Source: Methylorubrum salsuginis (lineage in GTDB: Bacteria > Pseudomonadota > Alphaproteobacteria > Rhizobiales > Beijerinckiaceae). Taken from it: a stretch of DNA of 64,000 nt. Below the pieces are notes generated by a model that had not been told where the DNA came from, made no database searches, and saw nothing but the letters and a program-made list of their open reading frames with translations. The stretch covers positions 1 to 64,000 of the forward strand of contig NZ_FOSV01000023.1 in assembly GCF_900114375.1 (NCBI RefSeq). The letters run 5' to 3'. The translations under genes and the position numbers were made by a program. Shown piece by piece: positions 32,868 to 40,739 of the stretch; within the stretch, counting starts at the first letter, position 1, and each line of letters opens with the position of its first letter.

Positions 32868-33636
32868 CGGAGGCTCCCCCGCCGCCCGACGAGCCGCCCC
32901 CGCCGGAGAACCCGCCACCCCCCGAAAACCCGCCGCCATCGGAGAAGCCGCCGCCCCAGCCGCCGGAGGGGCCGGGAAGGACGACGATGCCACCGCCGCG
33001 CCCGCGCCGCCCGCCGGAATTCATCCGCGCCATGACGATCACCAGCACGACGATGACGAGGATCCAGAACCCGACCGTGATCGGATCGACCGAATCCGCG
33101 CGCACCGGGGCGCGGCGCTGCCATTCCTCGGCGTCGCCCGACAGGATCGACAGGATCGCGTCGGCGCCGGCCTCGACGCCGCCGGAAAAGTCGCCCTGCT
33201 TGAAGCGCGGCGTGATCGCGGTGGTGATGATGACCTTGGTCAGCGCGTCGGTGAGCGCCCCTTCCAGGCCGTAGCCGACCTCGATGCGGACCTTACGCTC
33301 AGTTGGCGCCACGAGGAGGAGGACGCCGTTGTTGGTCTTGGCCTGCCCGAGCTTCCACGCCCGGAACAGGCGGTTGGCAAAATCCTCGACGGTGAGGCCC
33401 TGGAGCGAGGGCACGGTGGCGACCGCGACCTGATCGCCGGACTTGTCCTCGTGCGCCTTGAGCTTGGCATCGATGCGCGCCTCGGCCTCGGGCGAGAGGA
33501 TGTTCGCGGCGTCGACGATGCGGCCGGTGAGTTTTGGAAGATCGGGCTCGGCGGCGAACGCCGCGCCCAAGGCCAGCAGCAGGACGGCCAGGGCTGCCGC
33601 CAGCCGGGCAAAACTGTTGTGCGCGTGCGGGATCAC
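32857..33636 (-). CDS. TPM-domain protein, YgcG-like
   Basis: A 259-residue exported protein anchored by a C-terminal helix. Signal peptide NSFARLAAALAVLLLALGAAFA, then the TPM domain (about 33-165: LTGRIVDAANILSPEAEARIDAKLKAHEDKSGDQVAVATVPSLQGLTVEDFANRLFRAWKLGQAKTNNGVLLLVAPTERKVRIEVGYGLEGALTD), one helix (about 187-204, VGFWILVIVVLVIVMA), and a glycine/serine tail of six FSGGGG-like repeats. This is the usual YgcG layout, always beside LemA. Thioredoxin-like or phosphatase activity has been proposed for TPM domains, not shown here. Confidence 0.87.
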   Translation of the reverse strand: MIPHAHNSFARLAAALAVLLLALGAAFAAEPDLPKLTGRIVDAANILSPEAEARIDAKLKAHEDKSGDQVAVATVPSLQGLTVEDFANRLFRAWKLGQAKTNNGVLLLVAPTERKVRIEVGYGLEGALTDALTKVIITTAITPRFKQGDFSGGVEAGADAILSILSGDAEEWQRRAPVRADSVDPITVGFWILVIVVLVIVMARMNSGGRRGRGGGIVVLPGPSGGWGGGFSDGGGFSGGGGFSGGGGSSGGGGASGDW

Positions 33637-33649
33637 CCCTCGGCCGGCG

Positions 33650-34285
33650 CTAGAACTTCACGTTCGGCGCGCGCTCCGAGCCCGGCGTCGAGGTGAAGGT
33701 CTCCATGGGCTTGGCCTCGGGGTAGAACCACGAGGCGATCCAGCGGCCCGGAATCGTGCGGATCTCGGTGTTGTAGGCCTGGACCGCCTGGATGTAGTCG
33801 CGCCGCGCCACGGCGATCCGGTTCTCGGTGCCCTCCAGCTGCGATTGCAGCGCCAAGAAATTCTGGTTCGACTTCAGATCCGGATAGGCCTCGACCGAGG
33901 CGAGCAGGCGCCCGAGCGCGCCCGAGAGCTGGTTCTGCGCGTCCTGGAACTGCTTGAACTTGGCCGGGTCGCTCACCGTCGAGGCATCGACCTGGATGCT
34001 GGTGGCCTTGGCGCGGGCTTCCGTCACCTTGGTCAGCGTCTCCTGCTCCTGCTTGGCGTAGCCCTTCACCGTCTCGACGAGGTTGGGGATCAGGTCAGCC
34101 CGGCGCTGGTACTGGTTCTGCACCTCGCTCCACGAGGACTTCGCCTGCTCCTCCAGGCTCGGCACCCGGTTGATCGCGCCGCAGCCCGACAGGCAGAGCG
34201 CCAGCCACAGGGCGGCGAACGCGCTGGCGATCCGGCCGAGCACGGGCGCGCGCAGCGCCACAGGGGGCTGGAGGCTGACGGACAT
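33650..34285 (-). CDS. LemA-family lipoprotein
   Basis: A 211-residue protein with a lipobox LSGC at about 32-35 (IASAFAALWLALCLSGCGAIN), so probably a lipoprotein rather than the usual helix-anchored LemA. The conserved LemA core follows: VPSLEEQAKSSWSEVQNQYQRRADLIPNLVETVKGYAKQEQETLTKVTEARAKA, and EAYPDLKSNQNFLALQSQLEGTENRIAVARRDYIQAVQAYNTEIRTIPG. It is the first gene of the lemA-TPM-TPM operon (13-base gap to the next). Its role in the cell envelope is unknown. Confidence 0.9.
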   Translation of the reverse strand: MSVSLQPPVALRAPVLGRIASAFAALWLALCLSGCGAINRVPSLEEQAKSSWSEVQNQYQRRADLIPNLVETVKGYAKQEQETLTKVTEARAKATSIQVDASTVSDPAKFKQFQDAQNQLSGALGRLLASVEAYPDLKSNQNFLALQSQLEGTENRIAVARRDYIQAVQAYNTEIRTIPGRWIASWFYPEAKPMETFTSTPGSERAPNVKF

Positions 34286-34475
34286 GGGCGGCTGGTCTCC
34301 GGGGCCTCACGGAAGCGGGGCCTTGTCGGAGGGGAGATAGGTGCGGCGGGCCGCCGCGGGAAGACGGGGTGGTGAAGTTCGGCGCGGATCCCGCGGCACC
34401 TCCGACGTACCGAACCCGGCGCCGGGGCAGGCGCATGGTTGACAAGGCCGAGCCGATAGGGCCGCTGTGCGGGCC

Positions 34476-34802
34476 ATGGACGAGGCTCCCGACGACGCCC
34501 CTACGTCGCTGCCCACCCGACCGCGGGTCGCGATCACCTACTGCACCCAGTGCCAGTGGCTGCTGCGCGCCGCCTGGATGGCGCAGGAGCTGCTCTCGAC
34601 CTTCCGCGACGACCTCGGCGAGGTGGCCCTGCGGCCCGCCACGGGCGGCGCCTTCGCCATCGAGTTCGAGGGCGAGACGATCTGGGAGCGGGTGCGCGAC
34701 GGCGGCTTCCCCGACGTGAAGACCCTCAAGCAGCGGGTGCGTGACCGGCTCGATCCGAGCCGCGACCTGGGGCATGTCGATCGTGCTGCGCACCGATCCT
34801 GA
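34476..34802 (+). CDS. SelT/SelW/SelH-family (Rdx) protein
   Basis: A 108-residue thioredoxin-fold protein. The CTQC motif (Cys23 and Cys26, in VAITYCTQCQWLLRAAWMAQELL) is the CxxC form of the selenoprotein-W CxxU site; the rest (FRDDLGEVALRPATGGAFAIEFEGETIWERVRDGGFPDVKTLKQRVRDRLDP) carries the conserved GAFEI and GFPxxKxLKqxvRD motifs. Such proteins probably take part in thiol redox control. ATG 34476 is preferred over a GTG 9 bases upstream. It overlaps the next gene, an HWE kinase, by 29 bases, which suggests shared expression. Confidence 0.88.
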   Translation: MDEAPDDAPTSLPTRPRVAITYCTQCQWLLRAAWMAQELLSTFRDDLGEVALRPATGGAFAIEFEGETIWERVRDGGFPDVKTLKQRVRDRLDPSRDLGHVDRAAHRS

Positions 34803-37044
34803 GACCCGCGCCGAGGCGGAGCCGTCGGCGGGGGCGTCCCCGGCGCCGGCTGCGGCGCCGGCCGGCCCACCGCGGGAGCCGCGGGCGGCGGCGCTGCCGC
34901 GCCTGCTCGCGCGGCTCGGCCAGCGCGGCTTCTCCACGCAATTCTACCTGATCATGCTGGTGATCGCGCTGATCGGCCCCGGCCTGATCTTCACCGCGAT
35001 CCTCCTCGCCCGCTACGCCTCGACCGAGCGCGCCCGCTTCGAGCAGGACGCGCGGGAGAACGTGCGGGGCATCGCGCTCTCGATCGACCGCGACACCGCC
35101 GGCCTCGTCTCGGTGCTGCAGACGCTCGCGACCTCGCCGCGGCTCAAGGACGGCGAATTCACCAATTTCGAGAACCAGGCGCGGCTGGTGCGCGACGCGA
35201 CCGGCCTCGACATCGTGCTGCGCCGCCTCGACGGACAGCAGATCGTCAACACCGCGCTCCGCCCCGGCGCGCCACTGCCGGTCACGACGCTGCCGATCGA
35301 CCACGAGCTGCGCGCCAGCGGGCAACGCTCGATGGTGACCGGCTACCTCGCGGGCGCGACGCCCGATCAGGCGAGCTACGCGGTCGCCGTGCCGGTGCGG
35401 ATCGAGGACGCGGTCACCTACATCCTCAGCTTCACCGTACCGGTCAGCCGCATCGAGGGGATTCTGGCCCGCGAGCAGGTGCGGGGCTGGACCTCGGGCG
35501 TGTCCGACCGGGACGGCGTGGTGCTGGCGCGCCTGCCCGAACTGCCCGGCGTGGTCGGGCGCCCGCGTCTCGCGACCTTGCGCCAGAAGGCGACCGGGAC
35601 GCCGGGCGTGTGGGAGGGGCGCGACCGCGCCTTCAAGCCCGTCACTGTGGTCGAGGCGCGCTCGCGGCTCAACGGCTGGACGGCGGGCGCCAGCATCCCG
35701 CGCGAACTCGTGGACGAGCGGCTGCACCGCTGGCTCTGGGCCTTCGGCGGTTTCGGCCTGCTCGTCCTCGCGACCTCCTCGGTGCTCGCGGTGCATCTGT
35801 GGTCGCGGGTGTCCAAGCCCCTGCGCCAGCTCGCGGCCTCCGGTCCGGCGCTGGCCCGGGGCCAAGCGATCCCGCGCATCGCCTCGCCGATCCACGAGAT
35901 CCGCCGCCTCGGCGACGTGCTGTCGGAAGCCTCCTTGCGGCTCCGCACCCGCAGCGAGGAGCGCGACCGCGCGCTCGCCGAGACCCAGCGCGGCCTCTCG
36001 GCCCTCAAGGAGAGCGAGGCGCGCTTCCGCCACATGGCCGATTCGGCGCCGGCCCTGATCTGGATGACCGACGAGACCGCCGAGGTCGTCTTCGCCAACA
36101 TGCATTTCGACCACCTGTTCGGCCGCCCGGCGGCCGAGATGTCGGGATCGGGCTGGGAATCGATCGTCCATCCGCCGGACCTACCGCTGTTCCTCTCGAC
36201 CTTCGAAGAGGCGTTCGAGAGCCGCCGCCCGTTCCGGGCCGAGATGCGGGTGGTGGACCGCGCGGGCGAGGTGCGCTGGCTGCGCTGCGAGGGCGTGCCG
36301 CGCCTCGACGACCACGGCACCTTCCTCGGCTTCACCGGATGCAGCGTCGACGTCACCGACGCCAAGCGGGCCGAGGAGCACCTGCGCCTGCTCATCAACG
36401 AGTTGAACCACCGGGTGAAGAACACGCTCGCCACGGTGCAGTCGATCGCGATGCAGTCCCTGCGCGGGCTCGACGGCGAGGAGGCGGAAGCGGCCCGCGC
36501 CGCCTTCGAGGCGCGGCTGCTGGCGCTCGCCCGTGCCCACGACGTGCTGACCCGCGAGAGCTGGGACGGGGCCGAACTCAAGACCGTGGTGGCCGACGCG
36601 ATCCGCCCGCTGGAGGCCGGCGACGGGCAGACGCCGCGCTTCTCCGTTTCGGGCCCGCGCCTACGCCTCGCGCCGCGGCTGGCGCTTTCCATCGCCATGG
36701 CGCTCCACGAACTCGGCACCAACGCGGTCAAATACGGCGCGCTGTCGAAAGAGGGCGGCGTGGTGACGATCACCTGGACGGTGCAGCGCAAGCCCGAACT
36801 GCGCCTCTCGCTGCGCTGGAGCGAGGCCGGCGGCCCGCCGGTGACGCCGCCGACGCGCCGCGGCTTCGGCTCGCGCCTGATCGAGCGCAGCCTCGCCCGC
36901 GAACTCGCCGGCACGGTCGAGCTGCTCTACGAGCCCGACGGTGTCGTCTGCACCATCGAGGCGCCGGTGCCGCCGCCGGGCCTCTTGGAGCGCAAGGGCG
37001 GGACGGAGCTGGCGGCGGTGAAGCCGCTGCCGCTCGCGGGGTAA
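34774..37044 (+). CDS. HWE-family sensor histidine kinase with cache and PAS domains
   Basis: A 756-residue kinase. A Pro/Ala-rich leader, helix one (about 51-75, FYLIMLVIALIGPGLIFTAILLARY), a periplasmic dCache sensor (about 76-315), helix two (about 320-345), a linker, a PAS domain (about 415-530: EARFRHMADSAPALIWMTDETAEVVFANMHFDHLFGR), and the HWE core NELNHRVKNTLATVQSIAMQSLRGL (His near 546), N-box MALHELGTNAVKYGALS, and PPTRRGFGSRLIERSLAREL. ATG 34774 is chosen over upstream codons because it starts inside the SelW end with a purine-rich leader. The C-terminal 210 residues closely resemble the 25484 kinase, so the two are paralogues. Confidence 0.88.
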   Translation: MSIVLRTDPETRAEAEPSAGASPAPAAAPAGPPREPRAAALPRLLARLGQRGFSTQFYLIMLVIALIGPGLIFTAILLARYASTERARFEQDARENVRGIALSIDRDTAGLVSVLQTLATSPRLKDGEFTNFENQARLVRDATGLDIVLRRLDGQQIVNTALRPGAPLPVTTLPIDHELRASGQRSMVTGYLAGATPDQASYAVAVPVRIEDAVTYILSFTVPVSRIEGILAREQVRGWTSGVSDRDGVVLARLPELPGVVGRPRLATLRQKATGTPGVWEGRDRAFKPVTVVEARSRLNGWTAGASIPRELVDERLHRWLWAFGGFGLLVLATSSVLAVHLWSRVSKPLRQLAASGPALARGQAIPRIASPIHEIRRLGDVLSEASLRLRTRSEERDRALAETQRGLSALKESEARFRHMADSAPALIWMTDETAEVVFANMHFDHLFGRPAAEMSGSGWESIVHPPDLPLFLSTFEEAFESRRPFRAEMRVVDRAGEVRWLRCEGVPRLDDHGTFLGFTGCSVDVTDAKRAEEHLRLLINELNHRVKNTLATVQSIAMQSLRGLDGEEAEAARAAFEARLLALARAHDVLTRESWDGAELKTVVADAIRPLEAGDGQTPRFSVSGPRLRLAPRLALSIAMALHELGTNAVKYGALSKEGGVVTITWTVQRKPELRLSLRWSEAGGPPVTPPTRRGFGSRLIERSLARELAGTVELLYEPDGVVCTIEAPVPPPGLLERKGGTELAAVKPLPLAG

Positions 37045-37112
37045 AACGCATCCCCATCGGCGATGAGGACGCATCGCGGTGGCCCGCGCGCACGGCGCGG
37101 CGGCGGTCGGTA

Positions 37113-37949
37113 TTATTGCAACGTCGCCGGGTCCGGCCCGATGCGCCCGTCGGCGCGGTCGAGCCCGGCGATGGCGGCGTGGTCGTCCTCGGTCAGCGAA
37201 AAGCCGAACACGTCGAGGTTCTCGCTGATCCGCGTCGGGGTGGCGGATTTCGGGATCGCGACGAAGCCGCATTCGACGTGCCAGCGCATCACGATCTGGG
37301 CCGGGTTGCGCCCGAGGCGGCCGGCGATGCGGGTGATCACCGGCTCGTCGAGAATCTGCGCCTTGCCGAGCGGGCTCCAGGCCTCGGTGACGATGCCGAG
37401 CCGCTCGTGCGCCGCCCGCAAGGAACGCTGCTGGAAGCGGGGATGCAGCTCGATCTGGTTCAGGGCCGGGGTGACGCCGGTCTCCGACACGAGCCGGTCG
37501 AGCTGGCCTTCCGAAAAATTGGACACCCCGATGGAGCGGGCGCGGCCCTCCTCGCGCAGGCGGATCAGGGCGCGCCAGCTGTCGAGATAGAGGCCGCGCG
37601 CCGGACAGGGCCAGTGGATCAGATAGAGATCGACCGCCTCGACCGCGAGGCGGGCGAGGCTCGCCTCGAAGGCCCGCAGGGTCGCGTCGTAGCCCTGGTC
37701 GTCGTTCCAGAGCTTGGTCGTCACGAACACGTCCGCGCGCTGGACCGTGGTCTCGCGCAAGGCGCGCCCGACGCCCGCCTCGTTGCCGTAGACCGAGGCC
37801 GTGTCGACCGAGCGGTAGCCGCTGCCCAGCGCCGTGCCGACCATGGCCGGCGCCTGCGCGTCCTCCAGTCGATAGACGCCGAAGCCGATCTGGGGGATCG
37901 TGTGCCCGTCGTTCAGCGCGATCTGCGGGACGGGATCGTGAAACGGCAT
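37113..37949 (-). CDS. aldo/keto reductase
   Basis: A 278-residue NADPH-dependent aldo/keto reductase of the 2,5-diketo-gluconate reductase type. The catalytic tetrad is intact: Asp49 (SVDTASVYGNE), Tyr54, Lys79 (TTKLW) and His112 (LIHWPCP). Cofactor-binding IGVSNFSEGQL, LNQIELHP and IPKSATPTRISENLDVFGF are also present. It reduces aldehydes or ketones; the physiological substrate is not evident. The ATG at 37949 gives a normal N-terminus (PFHDPVPQIALNDGHTIPQIGFGVYR). It stands alone. Confidence 0.92.
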   Translation of the reverse strand: MPFHDPVPQIALNDGHTIPQIGFGVYRLEDAQAPAMVGTALGSGYRSVDTASVYGNEAGVGRALRETTVQRADVFVTTKLWNDDQGYDATLRAFEASLARLAVEAVDLYLIHWPCPARGLYLDSWRALIRLREEGRARSIGVSNFSEGQLDRLVSETGVTPALNQIELHPRFQQRSLRAAHERLGIVTEAWSPLGKAQILDEPVITRIAGRLGRNPAQIVMRWHVECGFVAIPKSATPTRISENLDVFGFSLTEDDHAAIAGLDRADGRIGPDPATLQ

Positions 37950-38143
37950 GAGGCCAGCCTGTGCGCGGCCCGCGAAAGGGCCAGGAAAACGCGGGGAGAA
38001 TCGGCAGGATTTTGCCTGTCGTGTAGCCGTCTCACCGGGGGGGCTGGGCTGCGCCGGGATCAGGGCAGGAGCCCGCCGGCCTCCGATCCCTCCGGGGCTT
38101 CCAACGGGATGGTCTCGCTCGCGGGTTCGGTCGGAGCCCGACC

Positions 38144-38620
38144 TCAGGGCGCATGGCCCAAGAGCAGGGCGGCGTGCAGCCCGGCCGCCAGGAACGGCCC
38201 GAACGGCAACCGGAATTCCCGCGTGACGCGCCGCCCCGCGAGCGCGGCCAGGGCGAGGGCGGCGAGCGCCGCGGTGCTGGCGATCAGGATCAGGAGCGGC
38301 AGCCCTTCGAGGCCGATCCAGGCGGTGGCGGCGCCGACGAACTTCACGTCGCCGAGGCCCAGACCGGTGCGTCCGCGCAAGCGACCGTAGAGGGCGCGCA
38401 GGCCCCAGAGGCATCCGAACGCCGCCGCGGCTTGCGCGAGGCAGGCGGCGAGGGCCGACGGCTCCGGTTCGCGCATGGTCGCGACGGCGAGGCCGAGGCC
38501 GAGCAGGAGGAGGTTGAGGGGATCGGGGAGGATCCGGCGGCGCAGGTCGGTCACGCTCAGGGCGAGGGTGATCGGCAGCGGCAGGAGCGTCAGCGTCAGC
38601 GATCCGGGGTCGAGGTTCAT
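38144..38620 (-). CDS. A24-family prepilin peptidase (CpaA-like)
   Basis: A 158-residue membrane aspartic protease. It lacks the N-terminal methylase domain of PilD and so resembles CpaA/TadV. The catalytic aspartates lie in VTDLRRRILPDPLN (Asp25) and in GLGDVKF (Asp of GxGD, about 92). Hydrophobic helices fill the rest. It cleaves the leader of type IV-like prepilins and pseudopilins on the inner face of the membrane. It overlaps the upstream membrane-protein gene by 4 bases and lies divergent to a gspG-like gene 1 kb away, a likely substrate. Confidence 0.82.
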   Translation of the reverse strand: MNLDPGSLTLTLLPLPITLALSVTDLRRRILPDPLNLLLLGLGLAVATMREPEPSALAACLAQAAAAFGCLWGLRALYGRLRGRTGLGLGDVKFVGAATAWIGLEGLPLLILIASTAALAALALAALAGRRVTREFRLPFGPFLAAGLHAALLLGHAP

Positions 38621-39465
38621 CGCCGGCCCAGCAGAACGATGCGGCTCTGCGGGATCGGCGTGAAGGTCATCGGCACCGCCCGCATCGGATGGGGCGGCGG
38701 GGGCGGGGCGTCACCGAAATCGAGCGGGCGCAGATCGGGGGAGGGCTCGGCCATCGCGCCGCGGGCGCTGCGGGCCAGCAGGGACTGCCAGAACGCGAAG
38801 GCGGCGACCGAGGCGACGACGACCGCGGCCATCCAGAGGGTGAGCAGGAGACCGGCGGAGACGCGCCCGTTCAACTCGCGCATCAGCCCCAGCGCGAAGG
38901 CGGCGTACCACGACACGCCGGAGATCGCCCCCGAGACGAGGAAGACCGCGGTGCTCGTGTGCGACACACCCTCGAACATCGGCCGGCTCACGTCCCTGAG
39001 CACGCTCGGCAGGACCAGGGCGTGGATCAGCAGGCCGTTGATGGTGAGCGCCAGCACGATGACGAACTTGGCCACGATCTTGGGGTTGGCGAGCTTTTCG
39101 GGCGACTCGACGGCGTAGACCGCGAGGAAGCCGAGGCCGGAGAGCCAGAGCAGCGCGATCCCGACCGAGACGACCTTGCTGACGAACAGGAAGGTGCGGG
39201 CGATCTCGGGCGGCAGGCCGCCCCAGCGCATCCAGCGCAGGATCCAGAAATCCAGCATGGTCGCGCCGCCGAGCCCGAAGCACAGGCCGATCAGATGGAG
39301 GCCGACCAGGAGGGTGAGCAGGCGGATCGGCGGGAACGGCGCCGGCAGCGGCAGGCTCATGACCTTCGGCAGCGTGTCGGCGGCCGCAGGCCCGATGCCG
39401 AAGAGCACGGTCAGGATCAGGACGAGCGAGGCCGTCTTGAGGAACTGAGAGCTGGCCGCGGCCAT
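38617..39465 (-). CDS. uncharacterised multi-pass membrane protein
   Basis: A 282-residue protein with an N-terminal signal-like helix (TASLVLILTVLFGIGPAAA), then about six membrane helices: RLLTLLVGLHLIGLCFGLGGATML, VVSVGIALLWLSGLGFLAVYAV, IVAKFVIVLALTINGLLIHALVL and others, with a conserved-looking His/Trp set (GLHLIG, LLIHAL, SWYAAFALG). The pattern recalls cytochrome b561-like or DUF2269-like integral proteins, but no family is certain. The C-terminus is cytoplasmic, Pro-rich. It overlaps the prepilin peptidase gene by ATGA, so they are expressed together. Confidence 0.7.
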   Translation of the reverse strand: MAAASSQFLKTASLVLILTVLFGIGPAAADTLPKVMSLPLPAPFPPIRLLTLLVGLHLIGLCFGLGGATMLDFWILRWMRWGGLPPEIARTFLFVSKVVSVGIALLWLSGLGFLAVYAVESPEKLANPKIVAKFVIVLALTINGLLIHALVLPSVLRDVSRPMFEGVSHTSTAVFLVSGAISGVSWYAAFALGLMRELNGRVSAGLLLTLWMAAVVVASVAAFAFWQSLLARSARGAMAEPSPDLRPLDFGDAPPPPPHPMRAVPMTFTPIPQSRIVLLGRR

Positions 39466-39643
39466 GAGCGCTTCCCGCTGGCGCGGGGCGAGGCCCGCCG
39501 GATCGTCCGGAAGCGTCGCAGGATTCCGATAAGAAACATCAAAAGAAATGCGGGACGGCGGGCCGTACCCTGCGGCTGCGGTCAGGTCTTGTTCGGAACT
39601 CGCGGCGATCCTGCCCGCCGGACAGACCCCACAGGTGGCGACG

Positions 39644-40087
39644 ATGACGGACGACGCGGTCGAGGACGAGAAACGAGCCGCCGGGCGGCAGGCCGGCTTC
39701 TCGCTGGTCGAGCTGCTGGTGGTGCTTGCGATCATCGGCATGATCGCCACGATGGTGACGCCGCAGGTGCTCGGCTATCTCGGTCGCGCTCGGGGCGACA
39801 CCGCCCGCGTGCAGGTCAAGAACATCGCCCAGGCGGTGGAGCTGTACTACCTCGACCTCGGCAGCTACCCGACGGCGCAGCAGGGGCTCCAGGCGCTGGT
39901 CCAGCCCACCGGCGGAACCTGGCGCGGCCCGTATCTGCGCGACGCCCGCGGCCTGATCGATCCGTGGAACCAGCCCTACCTGTACCGCTCCCCCGGCGCG
40001 GGCGGTAAGCCCTACGAGATCTACTCGCTGGGCAGCGACATGAAGGTCGGTGGCACCGACGATGCCACCGACGTGGCGAGCAACTGA
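39644..40087 (+). CDS. gspG: type II secretion major pseudopilin GspG
   Basis: A 147-residue pseudopilin. The prepilin cleavage site is RQAG/FSLVELLVVLAIIGMIATMVTPQVLG with Phe at +1 and Glu at +5; the mature chain has the GspG-specific calcium/GspG block VKNIAQAVELYYLDLGSYPTAQQGLQALV, WRGPYLRDARGLIDPWNQPYLYRSPG, and YEIYSLGSDMKVGGTDDATDV. The start is ATG 39644 with a short cytoplasmic leader of 25 residues. No other gsp genes are near, so it is an orphan in this window. It is divergent from the prepilin peptidase gene pair. Confidence 0.88.
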   Translation: MTDDAVEDEKRAAGRQAGFSLVELLVVLAIIGMIATMVTPQVLGYLGRARGDTARVQVKNIAQAVELYYLDLGSYPTAQQGLQALVQPTGGTWRGPYLRDARGLIDPWNQPYLYRSPGAGGKPYEIYSLGSDMKVGGTDDATDVASN

Positions 40088-40088
40088 T

Positions 40089-40739
40089 CTACTCCGCCGG
40101 CCGGTCCCAGGATTGCGGCTGGTCGTCGGCGCCGGAGCCGAGCGGGCACTGGACCATGACGCTGTCGCTCCAGCGCCCGTACTTGTAGCCGATGGCCGGC
40201 AGGTAGCCGACGCGGGCGAACCCGCAGGCCTCGTGCAGGCGCAAGGACGCCTCGTTCTTCGCGTCGATATAGCCGATCATCTGGCGGTAGCCGCCGGCGG
40301 AACAGGCCTCGATCAGCGCCGGGAGCAGGCGCCGGCCGATGCCCGCATGCAGGTGGTCGGGGTGGACGTAGATCGAGTGCTTGAGGGTGAAGCGGTAGGC
40401 CGGGCGCTTGCGGAACGGCACGGCGTAGGCGTAGCCGGCCACCTGCCCGTCCCGCTCGGCGACGAGATGGGGCAGGCGCTTGCTGCGCATGTTCTTGCGC
40501 CGCCGCTTCAGGTCGTCGGGGAGCAGGCGCTCCTCCTCGAAGTCGCCGGTATCGCCGACGCCGCGACGGATGTGGCGCTCGTAGATGGCGATCATCGCCG
40601 GCACGTCGGCATCCGAGGACGGCCGGATCACGATGTCCGGCCAATGGGCCGGACATGGCCTCTCCGCGAGCGCCCCTTCGGTCGGCGTCTCGGCCCGCGC
40701 CCCAGCCTGCGCCCCAGCCTGCGCCCCTTGGGCCATCAA
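40089..40739 (-). CDS. GNAT-family N-acetyltransferase (phosphinothricin acetyltransferase-like)
   Basis: A 216-residue acetyltransferase. After a disordered, Ala-rich leader with two AQAG tandem repeats (about 3-14), the GNAT fold has IVIRPSSDADVPAMIAIYERHIRRGVGDTGDFE (about 36-68), HSIYVHPDHLHAGIGRRLLPALIEACSAGGYRQMIGYIDAKNEASLRLHEACGF with the acetyl-CoA loop HPDHLHAGIGRRLL, and RVGYLPAIGYKYGRWSDSVMVQCPLG. The latter matches the bar/MddA group that acetylates methionine sulfone or phosphinothricin-like amino acids. It overlaps the PLP decarboxylase gene by 4 bases, so it is co-translated. The start of the leader is uncertain. Confidence 0.85.
   Translation of the reverse strand: MMAQGAQAGAQAGARAETPTEGALAERPCPAHWPDIVIRPSSDADVPAMIAIYERHIRRGVGDTGDFEEERLLPDDLKRRRKNMRSKRLPHLVAERDGQVAGYAYAVPFRKRPAYRFTLKHSIYVHPDHLHAGIGRRLLPALIEACSAGGYRQMIGYIDAKNEASLRLHEACGFARVGYLPAIGYKYGRWSDSVMVQCPLGSGADDQPQSWDRPAE
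40698..40730 (-). repeat. tandem 12-bp coding repeat at the GNAT start
   Basis: The unit GCGCAGGCTGGG is repeated in the leader of the GNAT gene (AQAGAQAGARA), a slippage-prone segment that can change leader length without frame loss. Confidence 0.55.
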
